DNA from: a bacterium
Lineage (GTDB): Bacteria; Zhuqueibacterota; QNDG01; JAFGCO01
DNA: 64,000 nucleotides
Assembly: GCA_016932575.1 (NCBI GenBank)
Contig: JAFGCO010000042.1
Coordinates: forward strand, 18,682-82,681
Direction: 5' to 3'
Positions 1-8,805 of the stretch are shown piece by piece (within the stretch, counting starts at the first letter, position 1; each line of letters opens with the position of its first letter). The translations under genes were made by a program, and so were the position numbers. The notes under the pieces were generated by a model, which was given only the letters and a program-made list of their open reading frames with translations, ran no database searches and was not told where the DNA came from.

Positions 1-1092
1 AAAGCGATTATCGGGACGATTTTTCACGAGGGAAAAGCCATTCAGTTTTCCATGGAAGAAGCCGTTGAATTCAAGAACAAGTTTGGCTATCCCCTGGGAT
101 TTGCGGACAGCATGTCTTTCAAGGGAGCTCCGCTTTCCGAACTGGGTGCCATGATGAGGCCGGTGGTTGAGCGGCTGACCGGAGAAATCCAGCGTTCCAT
201 CGGATTTTACAGTGATAAAACCAAAGGTCAGTCCGTGGATTCCCTGTTTCTGATCGGCAAAGGCGCCAAAATACAGCATCTGGATCAGGTGCTGAATCAG
301 CGGGTCGGCATCCCCGTTGCCCGGCTGCCTCTGCCTAAAACCATAGCGGTTTCGGGAGGGAAAAAACAGAGGAGTGTGTTTAAAAAGAAATTCCCGGATC
401 ATACAATCAGCCTGGCCGTGGCATCCGAAACCACACAAAACGGCAACTTATTGCCTGATGTTTATCGAATTCGTCAATGGCAATCGGCGATTCAAAAATG
501 GGGGGCTGTGGTTGGTTTTGTTTTCCTGGGCTGGATGGTTGTTGCGGCAGCGGGTGTGTTTTACCAAACCTCCAACCTGAAAAGTAATATCAAACGGGCG
601 AAAAAGATTGCCCTGGAAGCTGAGACCGCTGAAAGACGGTATGGCAGGGCCATCACGCAGAAGGATGAATTGCATAAAACACTGGTTGATATTCATAAGC
701 GCATTGAACAGGACCAGGATCTGGTTCAGGTGTTACGGCTGTTTTCACATCAACTGCCAAAAGAGCTGATGATCAGCAGATTCGATTATAAGTGGGAAAA
801 GAAAAAGGTGCCTAAAAAGGAGCCGGCCCGGAAAGCCTCGAGAAAAAAGGCAAGTGCAAAGGAGGCCCAGCAGACAGAGATTAAAAATATCCGCAGGGTG
901 GTATTTGAAGGCGGCAGCAATGCACCGAAAGCGGATGTGAAAATTGCCGTTGCGGATTTTCTGATTCATCTTCAGGAGTCCGGGTATTTTGAAAAAGTCG
1001 AATTAAATGATGAACTGCTCCAGGAAAAATCCGGAAAGGAAAATTCCGGAGGTGTTTACTGGTTTCAGGCGCAGGGCCTTTTGAAGGAGTAG
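1..1092 (+). CDS. PilM-PilN-type fusion, pilus assembly platform (5' partial)
   Basis: The reading frame is open from base 1, so the gene starts outside the window; 363 residues are visible. The first ~120 residues resemble the C-terminal half of the actin-like PilM ATPase (the segment SLFLIGKGAKIQHLDQVL fits its last subdomain). A basic linker follows, then one membrane segment (about residues 165-185, GAVVGFVFLGWMVVAAAGVF) and a coiled-coil, Lys-rich periplasmic part as in PilN. PilM and PilN are usually separate partners at the inner membrane; here they appear to be one chain. The next gene is PilO-like and starts a few bases after the stop, as expected for a pilMNO order. A GspL-like protein of a type II secretion system has a similar architecture and is the main alternative. 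The family is fairly sure, the exact system less so. Confidence 0.72.
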   Translation, partial: KAIIGTIFHEGKAIQFSMEEAVEFKNKFGYPLGFADSMSFKGAPLSELGAMMRPVVERLTGEIQRSIGFYSDKTKGQSVDSLFLIGKGAKIQHLDQVLNQRVGIPVARLPLPKTIAVSGGKKQRSVFKKKFPDHTISLAVASETTQNGNLLPDVYRIRQWQSAIQKWGAVVGFVFLGWMVVAAAGVFYQTSNLKSNIKRAKKIALEAETAERRYGRAITQKDELHKTLVDIHKRIEQDQDLVQVLRLFSHQLPKELMISRFDYKWEKKKVPKKEPARKASRKKASAKEAQQTEIKNIRRVVFEGGSNAPKADVKIAVADFLIHLQESGYFEKVELNDELLQEKSGKENSGGVYWFQAQGLLKE

Positions 1093-1096
1093 ATTG

Positions 1097-1705
1097 ATGA
1101 TGAATGCATGGATTAAAAGTGTTATTCTGCCGGTTGTCTGTCTGGTTATTTTTATCGCTGTCATGATTGTCTATGTAAAACCTCAAAGAGCTAAAATCAA
1201 TGAGATGCAGGATGAACTGGATATTCTGCTGGGCAAGGGTGACAAGATGGTTCCGATAGAAAAGATAATGGCCCAGGAAGCCATTGTTGACAGTCTGCGT
1301 CAGTTGATTGAAGACGTGAAGGACCGGTTATATCCGGTGGCTGAATTTGGAGAACTGGGAGAGGCCATTGAAAACAGCGGACGCAGATTTAATTTGCGTC
1401 TCGTTACTCTCACTCCGGATTATTCCAAACTGAACCTGATACAGAAAGACGGAGAAGAAATCACTGAACTTCCGATCACCATTGATATGGAAGGCCGGTT
1501 TTTGCAATTTGCCCAGTATCTCGAAAGATTGTCCGAGTTTCCCTATGTCAAAGCGAGAGAAGTCAATCTTTACCGGTCTGATAAAAAAGTGCGGTCCGAT
1601 GAAATTGTCATTGAAGTGAAGGGTGTGGTTATTTTTAAAAATAAATTGAATCAGAAATCAAAAAAAGAGAGTCAATTGGCATCCGCCATCAAAGGTGTTA
1701 TTTGA
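1097..1705 (+). CDS. PilO-like pilus assembly protein
   Basis: This 202-residue protein has a short cytoplasmic start, one membrane helix (about residues 8-27), a coiled coil (about 30-75) and a small alpha/beta domain ending near residue 180. That is the size and layout of PilO (GspM in type II secretion), which pairs with PilN in the periplasm. The C-terminal half contains a PilO-like stretch (FLQFAQYLERLSEFPYV). A TTG at 1094 and ATGs at 1097 and 1100 compete; 1097 is chosen because GAAGGAG at 1083-1089 is seven bases upstream. The gene follows the PilM-PilN fusion with four bases between stop and start, so the two are surely co-transcribed. Confidence 0.7.
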   Translation: MMNAWIKSVILPVVCLVIFIAVMIVYVKPQRAKINEMQDELDILLGKGDKMVPIEKIMAQEAIVDSLRQLIEDVKDRLYPVAEFGELGEAIENSGRRFNLRLVTLTPDYSKLNLIQKDGEEITELPITIDMEGRFLQFAQYLERLSEFPYVKAREVNLYRSDKKVRSDEIVIEVKGVVIFKNKLNQKSKKESQLASAIKGVI

Positions 1706-1778
1706 ATGAAAATATATGACAAATATTATATTTATTTAACTTTATTGAGAAACAGAAAACTCTCTGCAGGAGGAAAAA

Positions 1779-4652
1779 ATGTTGTCGTCCAGGCAATTGA
1801 ATAGATTATTAATTGCATCGGGCATGATTATTTTAATCGGCCTGTCCTGTACCCAGAAAAACCCGCTGGACTCCACGAGCTCCATCCTCGGCAATCAGCC
1901 CAATCTGGTCAATATGAAAGCAGAACCTCATGAAGTCGCTGCAGGCGGCGGCATCTCTGTCATTCAGGTGACATTGCTCGATAAAAATGACAAACCCATG
2001 GAGGGAGGCATTATCTATTTCTCTCTGGAGGGTGAAGGAACTTTGGATACCACAGCTGCAACAACCAACAGTCAGGGAGTCGCCAGCGTAAGTTTTTACA
2101 GCGGTACCAAAGCTGCACAGCCGGTGATTAAAGCCACTTATAAAAAAAGCACAAAACAAGTGGCACTCTCCGTGCTTTCCGCCTCTTCGGGCAAAGCCAT
2201 GCTGCTGGTTTCATCTTCGAAGTCCTCTCTTTATGCCAATGGTGTGGACAGCACCAAGATCAATATTCATATGATTCCCGGTGAAGATACTGACGTATCA
2301 TACGTTCTGGTGGATCTGTCGACTTCATTCGGCACGATGCCGCTGAATGTGCTTTTGAATAATGATGGGAAGGGAAGCGTTACCCTGACCAGTGATACAT
2401 CTTATGTGGACACACAGGCCCTGGTCACCGCGACTTACGAATCCATGATCGGGAATTCGGCGGTTCCGATCAAGGCGGTCAGCTTTGATGTCACCACAGA
2501 CCAGGCAAGGCTTCCGGCTGACGGCAAAAGCACATGCAAAATAACAGCCACAACGAAACAGAAAAGCAGCGGCAAGCCCATCGCGAATGCTGCAATTATC
2601 TTTGATTCAGATGTCGGAGATATTCAAAGCCAAAGTAACACAGAAGTCAACGGTAAGGCCACGGTGACATTGACCAGCACATCCATGCCGGATACAACCA
2701 TGGTCACAGCCTGGTACGGCAGCCTGTCCGATTCCGTACGGGTGATCTTTTATTCCAGCAATGTTTCTGATGAACGGTCTTATATTCGGTCCATGACTGC
2801 TGAAAAAGCGGAAATCTGGTCCGATCCCCAGTATGAAGACAGGATTACTGTGCAAGTCGACAGCGCAGACGGCAGTCCAAAACGGGGAGCCACTGTCTAT
2901 TTCACGACATCGGCCGGCATGCTGAGTCATGAACAGGTTGTCACAGATGCGAACGGCCAAGCAGAAGTCTATTTGTCCGGATATCCGAGTGACTTTGATT
3001 CGACGGCTACAATCACGGCTGATCTCTACAATGGCACCTCCTCTGCCGGAGTGAGTGTTTTACTCAAGAGCGAATCCTATAAGCCCAGGTACATCGAAAT
3101 CAGGTTTGACCCGGCCGCAATCGGCGTGATTGAAACCGGCCAGATATCAACAACCAATGTGATTGCTTCGGTGAAAGATGTCAAATACCGCCTGGTCGGG
3201 GACAATATCCGGGTATTCTTTGATATCATCGAAGAACACGGCGGCGTCAAAGTAACAACGGTGACCAATCAGGGGGTTCCCACGATCAACGGACAGGCAA
3301 AAATCACACTGACGGCGGGAACCCGCTCCGGTGTGGTGCGCATGCGTGCCCGTCTGGTTGATGATCCGCTTACCATAGATGATGATGAGTCAGAAATCGA
3401 AGTGGAATCCACCAAACTGCTGATTCACGCAGGCCCGCCGTTTATGGCGGACCGGAATGATCCCAATACCTCGCACCTGGATATTGTTGCAGACCGTCTC
3501 AATATCTGGGAAGGCCAGGATTATGCGATCATGTCCGTTATCGTGGGTGACAAGTACAAGAATCCCTGTGACCGCCAGACAGCCATCTATTTGACGGCCA
3601 CGGGGGGCGTGATTACCACGCAATCCTTTACAGACAAGAACGGCATTGCCATTGATACGCTTTATGCGGCCAGTCCGTCTCCCACAGTCAACCGGTACCA
3701 TGGATTTGATCTGAACTTATATGATGCCAGCGTGTCCCAGCATAACGGCGGGGTCGGTCCCGCTCCGAATTTTCTCGGGACCATTCCTCCTTTGGATTAC
3801 GGAGGGGATTATATCTGGAATCCGAATTACGATCCGGATAATAATGAGAAGTTCCATGTGATTCAGTATATACCGGGAGATTCTCCTGATTTTGAGGGCA
3901 GCGAAGTGCCCAATACCAACAGTATCAAATTCAGTGATCCGGAAACGGATATTACAGGATTCCCGACATCCTGGGATTGGGGTGAGAATGACGGTATTGC
4001 CAGGATTCGCGCCTCCACCATTGGTGTGGACGCGAACAGCGATTCCATCTATGTATGGAACTGGGGCGCGGTCATTTTTTCCGGCCATATCCTGACCGGG
4101 CCTGTGCGAACCCCTGCGGGTGTCTGGCTGGATGGATTCCGGGATAACAGCGAGGAAGCCATGGCTGCCCGCGAAGCAGCCAACCGGCCTCGGATCGAGG
4201 CCATTATCGGTGCCCTCAGAAACGGCAGTGATGTGCCTGCGTCGGTCACCAACAGCCAGATATATGACCAGTTTTTTCCAACGGGAACCGGGCACATAGT
4301 CTTTCTCGGGGAATCCATTAATCTGATGATCCGTATTTATGACCGCAACGGGAATCCCATTCACTGCGGTGCCAAGATCACGGCTAAGCTTGCCAGCAGT
4401 GCGCCTCTGGGTCTGAGCTGGACTGAGTACGAAAATGAAACAGGAACCGGGACGACCTTTTATCCGCTGACAGTGAACAATGAAGTGAATCCGGCAAAAC
4501 CCAGAACCGGGGCATCCCCGGTTCAGATTGAAGTGAATTACAGAGGGGGCGATGTTTATATACAGACACGGTCGATTCGCGCCGAGGCGATGGCGGTCGA
4601 AGATTACATCGATTATATGCTGTTTTTGTATTATGAAACCTTCACGTTTTAG
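1779..4652 (+). CDS. Ig-like repeat (invasin/Big_1 type) surface lipoprotein
   Basis: A 957-residue exported protein. The N-terminus has basic residues, a hydrophobic stretch and LSC-T at Cys24, a plausible though imperfect lipobox, followed by a Ser/Thr-rich tether. Several bacterial Ig-like domains of the invasin/intimin kind follow from about residue 40 to 550 (recurring features: a value word such as AAGGG or ADGKS, a G-A-x-V/I-x-F strand, then TNSQGVASV or TDANGQAEV). The rest up to the C-terminus contains two further such domains (CDRQTAIYLTATGGV, GNPIHCGAKITAKL) separated by an unassigned region. It has a good ribosome site (AGGAGG at about 1769). Sitting between pilO-like and pilP/pilQ-like genes, it may be a surface or pilus-associated adhesin; that role is inference. 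Confidence 0.7.
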   Translation: MLSSRQLNRLLIASGMIILIGLSCTQKNPLDSTSSILGNQPNLVNMKAEPHEVAAGGGISVIQVTLLDKNDKPMEGGIIYFSLEGEGTLDTTAATTNSQGVASVSFYSGTKAAQPVIKATYKKSTKQVALSVLSASSGKAMLLVSSSKSSLYANGVDSTKINIHMIPGEDTDVSYVLVDLSTSFGTMPLNVLLNNDGKGSVTLTSDTSYVDTQALVTATYESMIGNSAVPIKAVSFDVTTDQARLPADGKSTCKITATTKQKSSGKPIANAAIIFDSDVGDIQSQSNTEVNGKATVTLTSTSMPDTTMVTAWYGSLSDSVRVIFYSSNVSDERSYIRSMTAEKAEIWSDPQYEDRITVQVDSADGSPKRGATVYFTTSAGMLSHEQVVTDANGQAEVYLSGYPSDFDSTATITADLYNGTSSAGVSVLLKSESYKPRYIEIRFDPAAIGVIETGQISTTNVIASVKDVKYRLVGDNIRVFFDIIEEHGGVKVTTVTNQGVPTINGQAKITLTAGTRSGVVRMRARLVDDPLTIDDDESEIEVESTKLLIHAGPPFMADRNDPNTSHLDIVADRLNIWEGQDYAIMSVIVGDKYKNPCDRQTAIYLTATGGVITTQSFTDKNGIAIDTLYAASPSPTVNRYHGFDLNLYDASVSQHNGGVGPAPNFLGTIPPLDYGGDYIWNPNYDPDNNEKFHVIQYIPGDSPDFEGSEVPNTNSIKFSDPETDITGFPTSWDWGENDGIARIRASTIGVDANSDSIYVWNWGAVIFSGHILTGPVRTPAGVWLDGFRDNSEEAMAAREAANRPRIEAIIGALRNGSDVPASVTNSQIYDQFFPTGTGHIVFLGESINLMIRIYDRNGNPIHCGAKITAKLASSAPLGLSWTEYENETGTGTTFYPLTVNNEVNPAKPRTGASPVQIEVNYRGGDVYIQTRSIRAEAMAVEDYIDYMLFLYYETFTF

Positions 4653-4666
4653 TAAAGGGGATCAAT

Positions 4667-5455
4667 ATGCGTCGCAACTTGATTTTGTTGTTGACTTTCA
4701 TAAGCATTTGTTCGCTGTCATATGCCCAGATGGTCGGCAGCCCTGTGGGCAACCAGGGGCAGGGTCAGTGGTCGATATCATGCAGCGGCTCATTCATGAA
4801 CCAGCAGGTTGGTTATGAAACCGCCCATTCCCAGCGATGGATGCTGAAAAGCACCTACGGCATTGTGCCCTGGATGGATTTTACTGCCATGATCGGGGCC
4901 GCGGATTTGCGACTGGATTCACCCAGAGAAACCATTGAGGATTACCAGGACAAGCACCGGTTTGCCGTCGGCGCCGGTCTGACCTTTACACCGAAGCATG
5001 AAGCGCCGGGAAAACCCTGGGCCGTTTTCGGCGGGGGCCACTTCCTTAGATTCCCTTCAAAGGGTGAATTTTATGAGACTGTATCCGGCCAGGATGTCAT
5101 TTATCTGCACCGGGAATACAGGATGGAGTATGACTGGCGGGAATATTTAATTTTTGGAGGCATTTCATACAGGCTCCGGAACTTGCGGTTTTACGGATGC
5201 GGGGCGGGCTGGGGAATTTCCCGTTTGGAAAAGCAAATGGAATATCATTATGAAAATATTGAAAATAAGGAATTTATAAAAGAAAGAAACGGTGAGTTTC
5301 AATCCGAACTGTGGACCGGTGCGCTGGCCGGCATAGAAGTTGTTTTTCCGAAAAACGGGTATACCTTAAGTTTTGAGGGATTGTTTTACAATGAAAAGAA
5401 CTTTATTCTGATGGTGGGTATCGGTCAGGTCGGTATATTACATGGAGATTGGTAA
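4667..5455 (+). CDS. Exported beta-rich protein, possible small outer-membrane barrel
   Basis: A 262-residue protein with a clear signal peptide (MRRNLILLLTFISICSLSYA, cleavage around residue 20-22). The mature part is rich in aromatic residues and glycine and has alternating patterns typical of outer-membrane strands (for example MLKSTYGIVPWMDFTAMIG near the start and GYTLSFEGLFYN near the end). I do not recognise a named family. It lies 14 bases after the Ig-repeat lipoprotein gene and probably shares its transcript, so the two may work together at the cell surface. Confidence 0.55.
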   Translation: MRRNLILLLTFISICSLSYAQMVGSPVGNQGQGQWSISCSGSFMNQQVGYETAHSQRWMLKSTYGIVPWMDFTAMIGAADLRLDSPRETIEDYQDKHRFAVGAGLTFTPKHEAPGKPWAVFGGGHFLRFPSKGEFYETVSGQDVIYLHREYRMEYDWREYLIFGGISYRLRNLRFYGCGAGWGISRLEKQMEYHYENIENKEFIKERNGEFQSELWTGALAGIEVVFPKNGYTLSFEGLFYNEKNFILMVGIGQVGILHGDW

Positions 5456-5532
5456 AACACGATGGATGGTGAACGGCTTACAGACAAAAATGATTCATTA
5501 TGTTTCAATGCTGTGATTGACGGAGGCATTTG

Positions 5533-6456
5533 ATGCCACAGGCCGCCATTTGTATCAAAAATTTAACCAAAGTATTCTCCGGAGATCTGGGGAAAAAGCC
5601 GGTAAAGGCGGTCGATGCGCTTTCATTGGATGTCGTGCCGGGCGAGGTTTTTGCATTTCTGGGTGCCAATGGAGCGGGCAAGACCACAACCATCAAATGC
5701 ATGATGCGGCTGCTTTTTGCCACCCGGGGAACGGTTGGGTTGTTCGGTATATCCAACCAGTCCCCCGACGCCATGAAATCCGTCGGTTTTATGCCCGAAC
5801 AGCCTCAGTTTTACGGATATCTGACGGGCAGGGAGTTCCTGTATTTTATCGCCAGACTTTATAAAATGAAGAAGAACGAGCAAAAAATAAGGATCGAAAC
5901 CTGCCTGGACCGTGTTGGATTAACCGGCAGGGCAGACCAGCGCATCAAAGGATACTCCCGGGGCATGATGCAGAGGCTGGGTCTGGCTCAGGCGCTGATC
6001 GATGATCCGAAACTGCTGATTCTGGATGAACCCATGTCAAATCTGGATCCGATCGGACGGAAAGAATTCCGTGATTTGATTCTTTCGTTAAAAGAGCAGG
6101 GAAAAACGCTGTTTTTCAGTTCTCATATTTTATCGGATGCGGAAATCATCGCTGACCGTGTGGGCATTTTGAATCACGGCAAGCTGATCAATACCGGTAA
6201 ATTGAAAGATCTGATCCAATCTCAAACGACATCCATTGATGTGACCTTTGTTTTGGCACAGGAGAAATTGAAAAAATTGAACCTTGATCAGTCGCAAATC
6301 GTCCGGCAGGATGAAAAAAATCTTGTGCAATTACAGAGTGAAAAAGAGGTTCAGACATTGATTGAAAATATTATCCGGCTTAAAGGGAACGTGGTCTCTG
6401 TGATTCCGCAGAAGCGGAATCTGGAAGATATATTTATGACAGAAATCGGAGGATAA
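5533..6456 (+). CDS. ABC transporter ATP-binding protein
   Basis: A 307-residue ABC ATPase of the type that pairs with ABC-2 permeases. The Walker A is GANGAGKTT (about residue 45), the signature motif is a YSRGMMQRLGLAQ variant, Walker B is LLILDEP followed by the D-loop NLDP, and the switch histidine lies in SSHILSD. A C-terminal extension of about 90 residues is common in this subfamily. The start is ATG 5533 rather than TTG 5530 because CGGAGG ends six bases before it. The permease follows directly. Substrate is unknown; the position among pilus genes suggests, but does not show, a link with envelope assembly. Confidence 0.88.
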   Translation: MPQAAICIKNLTKVFSGDLGKKPVKAVDALSLDVVPGEVFAFLGANGAGKTTTIKCMMRLLFATRGTVGLFGISNQSPDAMKSVGFMPEQPQFYGYLTGREFLYFIARLYKMKKNEQKIRIETCLDRVGLTGRADQRIKGYSRGMMQRLGLAQALIDDPKLLILDEPMSNLDPIGRKEFRDLILSLKEQGKTLFFSSHILSDAEIIADRVGILNHGKLINTGKLKDLIQSQTTSIDVTFVLAQEKLKKLNLDQSQIVRQDEKNLVQLQSEKEVQTLIENIIRLKGNVVSVIPQKRNLEDIFMTEIGG

Positions 6457-6462
6457 AGGGCC

Positions 6463-7227
6463 GTGTCGATCTGGACGATCGCCTTAAATACCTATCGGGA
6501 ATCGATTCGCAACCGAATTTTAATCAATATTTTATTATTCGCGATTGCGTTGATGCTGCTTTCCATGATATTGGGTGAATGGTCGCTTGGTGAACAGGTG
6601 AAGGTCATTAAGGATTTCGGTTTGTCCGCTATGTCAATTTTCGGATTGCTGATCGCGATTTTCATCGGTATCCGCCTGATCGTTCAGGAAATGGAACAGC
6701 GGACCATTTATATGATCGCGTCCAAACCCATTCATCGTTATCATATTGTGCTGGGCAAGTATGTCGGCCTGGCGCTAACGCTGGTGGTTAATGTGGCACT
6801 GATGAGTGTGACACTTCTGGGGATGAATTTTTTAATCGAAGGCGTTTTGGATACAGCCCTGCTGCCGGCGATATTTCTGATCTATGTTGAAATATTGATT
6901 ATAGTGGTATTTTCACTCTTTTTTTCATCATTGATGAGTCCCCAGCTGGCGGCGATTGCCACATTGATTGTGTATATTGTCGGTCATCTGACCAATTTTC
7001 TGTATGAATATGTTCAGGTGTATCCGGACAAGGGATTCCACTGGTTGTTAAAGGGGATCTATTATATTGTTCCCAATCTGGAAAAACTCAATTTAAAGCT
7101 CGCAGCTGTGGAACATCTGACTCAGCCTTTACACACGGTTGAGATCGCCGCGCTTTACGGGCTCAGTTACATTGTCGGTATGCTTATCATTACCGTGTGG
7201 ATATTTAATAAAAAAGACTTAAAATAG
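6463..7227 (+). CDS. ABC-2 type permease
   Basis: A 254-residue membrane protein with about six hydrophobic helices (for example residues 20-40, 60-80, 105-130, 135-160, 165-185 and 230-248). It starts with GTG six bases after the ATPase stop, with a GGAGG site overlapping the end of that gene. The segment RLIVQEMEQRTIYMIASKPI matches the cytoplasmic coupling region of ABC-2 permeases, the part that contacts the ATPase. With the upstream gene it forms a complete exporter of unknown substrate. Confidence 0.85.
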   Translation: MSIWTIALNTYRESIRNRILINILLFAIALMLLSMILGEWSLGEQVKVIKDFGLSAMSIFGLLIAIFIGIRLIVQEMEQRTIYMIASKPIHRYHIVLGKYVGLALTLVVNVALMSVTLLGMNFLIEGVLDTALLPAIFLIYVEILIIVVFSLFFSSLMSPQLAAIATLIVYIVGHLTNFLYEYVQVYPDKGFHWLLKGIYYIVPNLEKLNLKLAAVEHLTQPLHTVEIAALYGLSYIVGMLIITVWIFNKKDLK

Positions 7228-7258
7228 AAAACAGAAATGAATGTGACAAAGCAGAAAA

Positions 7259-8221
7259 GTGAAAAAACCTAAACACATAGTGATTGTTATTATGATGACA
7301 GGATCGTTAATTTTTCTTGGAATGGTTATCCACAGATCTCAGGTCTATCTGGATCATCAGCGCGAAATCCGGTTTGTTAACCGGATACCGGTCTATCTGC
7401 CGAAAGGAAAACTGCTGAAAGCGCTGTGTATGGGGCATCAGGCACTGGCAGCCGATTATTTCTGGATTCAAAGTGTGCTGTATTTCGGAAGACGGGCGAT
7501 TGAGCATGATAATATTTATTATATATACGAACTCTATGAAGGGGATATGGAAAAAATAGAACATATCCGTGAACTGCAGCAGCATCATCATTTAACCGAT
7601 CCGATAGAAACCGATGACTTGAATATTCTTGATGATATGCATGAAAAGCATATTCAATTCGAGGAAGCACTGAATGCATGGCAGAAGGAAAAACCGGCGC
7701 CGCCGGATTCCATTCCCTTGTTGGACCGGAAAGCGCCGGCACGGATTTTTGAATTTCCCTGTTTCGGACTCATGGATTATCTTTTTCCGTTGATTGACCG
7801 TGCGACGGAGCTGGATCCTTATTTCAAGACCCCTTATATTTTCAGCAGTGTGACAGTATTATCAAAAACCGGAGAGATCGACTGGGCGCTTGAATTGTTG
7901 AAACGGGGATATGCACATAATCCTGAAGATTGGGAATTCCCTTTTTACCTGGGGTATGTGTGCTGGCTGTACAAAGGGGACATTCAAACAATGACGGGGT
8001 ATTTCAAGGAAGCAGTGCAAAAACCCGGATGCCCCTCCTATGTCGGTGAATTGCTGGTCGGCTTTGCCAGACATATGAACCAGCAAGAAATGGCCCGGCT
8101 CTATTTTCTGAGCATGATCAATAGCACCGACAATCCGGAAATTAAAAAACGGATTCAGAAATTGCTGAGGCGGCTGGGAACGAAGAATGAATCGAAAGAA
8201 TTATTGTATGAATCTTTATAA
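7259..8221 (+). CDS. Membrane-anchored TPR-like protein
   Basis: A 320-residue protein with one N-terminal membrane anchor (about residues 6-25). The rest is helical: a block beginning LPKGKLLKALCMGHQ with an ADYFWIQ motif, then helix-turn-helix pairs resembling tetratricopeptide repeats (about 185-300; a clear one contains WALELLKRGYAHNPEDWEF). It starts with GTG and lies 32 bases behind the ABC permease. The function is unknown. TPR pilotin-type proteins are common in pilus operons, so a scaffold role is possible. Confidence 0.6.
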   Translation: MKKPKHIVIVIMMTGSLIFLGMVIHRSQVYLDHQREIRFVNRIPVYLPKGKLLKALCMGHQALAADYFWIQSVLYFGRRAIEHDNIYYIYELYEGDMEKIEHIRELQQHHHLTDPIETDDLNILDDMHEKHIQFEEALNAWQKEKPAPPDSIPLLDRKAPARIFEFPCFGLMDYLFPLIDRATELDPYFKTPYIFSSVTVLSKTGEIDWALELLKRGYAHNPEDWEFPFYLGYVCWLYKGDIQTMTGYFKEAVQKPGCPSYVGELLVGFARHMNQQEMARLYFLSMINSTDNPEIKKRIQKLLRRLGTKNESKELLYESL

Positions 8222-8337
8222 GGCTGAAAATCGGAAGACGTAACTATATGAAAGTATCCACGTGTCTGAAAGGGGAATATGAACCAGGATGTATCCCGGT
8301 TGACAGGGGGCCAATGTTTGAATAAAGGCGTGATATA

Positions 8338-8805
8338 ATGAAATTGAAAAAAAGTGAAAAAATTCTGCTGGCCGTTGCAGCATCGGTGCTCGTGGTCGGA
8401 GGGATATGGACAATAGCAGGATCGGGTAAAAAATCTGCAGGTCCATCGCCCGGAAAAACTGCTGCAAAGCGTGTCGCTGATAATATTGAGACCGGCATAA
8501 AGAATGTTCAATCTATTATAAAACCAGATTCAGCCTCTGCCGTCAAGGTGCGGTATGACTCCTGGGGACGGGATCCGTTCAGGGATTTGTATGCGAAAAA
8601 TCCGGAGGAAGAAGAAATCATCAGTAATTTGACAGTCAAAGGCATCATTCGCAGAGGCAGTCATAAATTTGTCATGATCAATGATATCATTTTAGCCGAG
8701 GGAGAAGAAAAAGACGGACTCTATATCGAAAGAATAGACGACAATCAGGTATTTTGCAGAAAAAGTGGCAAATGGTTTACTCTCACATGGAAGGAAGAAC
8801 CATGA
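8338..8805 (+). CDS. PilP/GspC-like periplasmic linker protein
   Basis: A 155-residue protein: short basic start, one membrane helix (about residues 8-25), a flexible Lys/Pro/Ala stretch, a WGRDPF motif near residue 78 and a small beta domain to the end. The (R/W)xxPF motif followed by a beta domain (NLTVKGIIRRGSHKFVMIND) is the layout of PilP and of the GspC HR domain, which connect the inner-membrane platform to the secretin. Its stop overlaps the secretin start by four bases (ATGA), as expected for partners. Confidence 0.65.
   Translation: MKLKKSEKILLAVAASVLVVGGIWTIAGSGKKSAGPSPGKTAAKRVADNIETGIKNVQSIIKPDSASAVKVRYDSWGRDPFRDLYAKNPEEEEIISNLTVKGIIRRGSHKFVMINDIILAEGEEKDGLYIERIDDNQVFCRKSGKWFTLTWKEEP

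Noticed and set aside
3717-4364. A 215-codon frame antisense to the Ig-repeat lipoprotein gene
   Set aside because: Shadow of a well supported gene; the sequence has no family resemblance.
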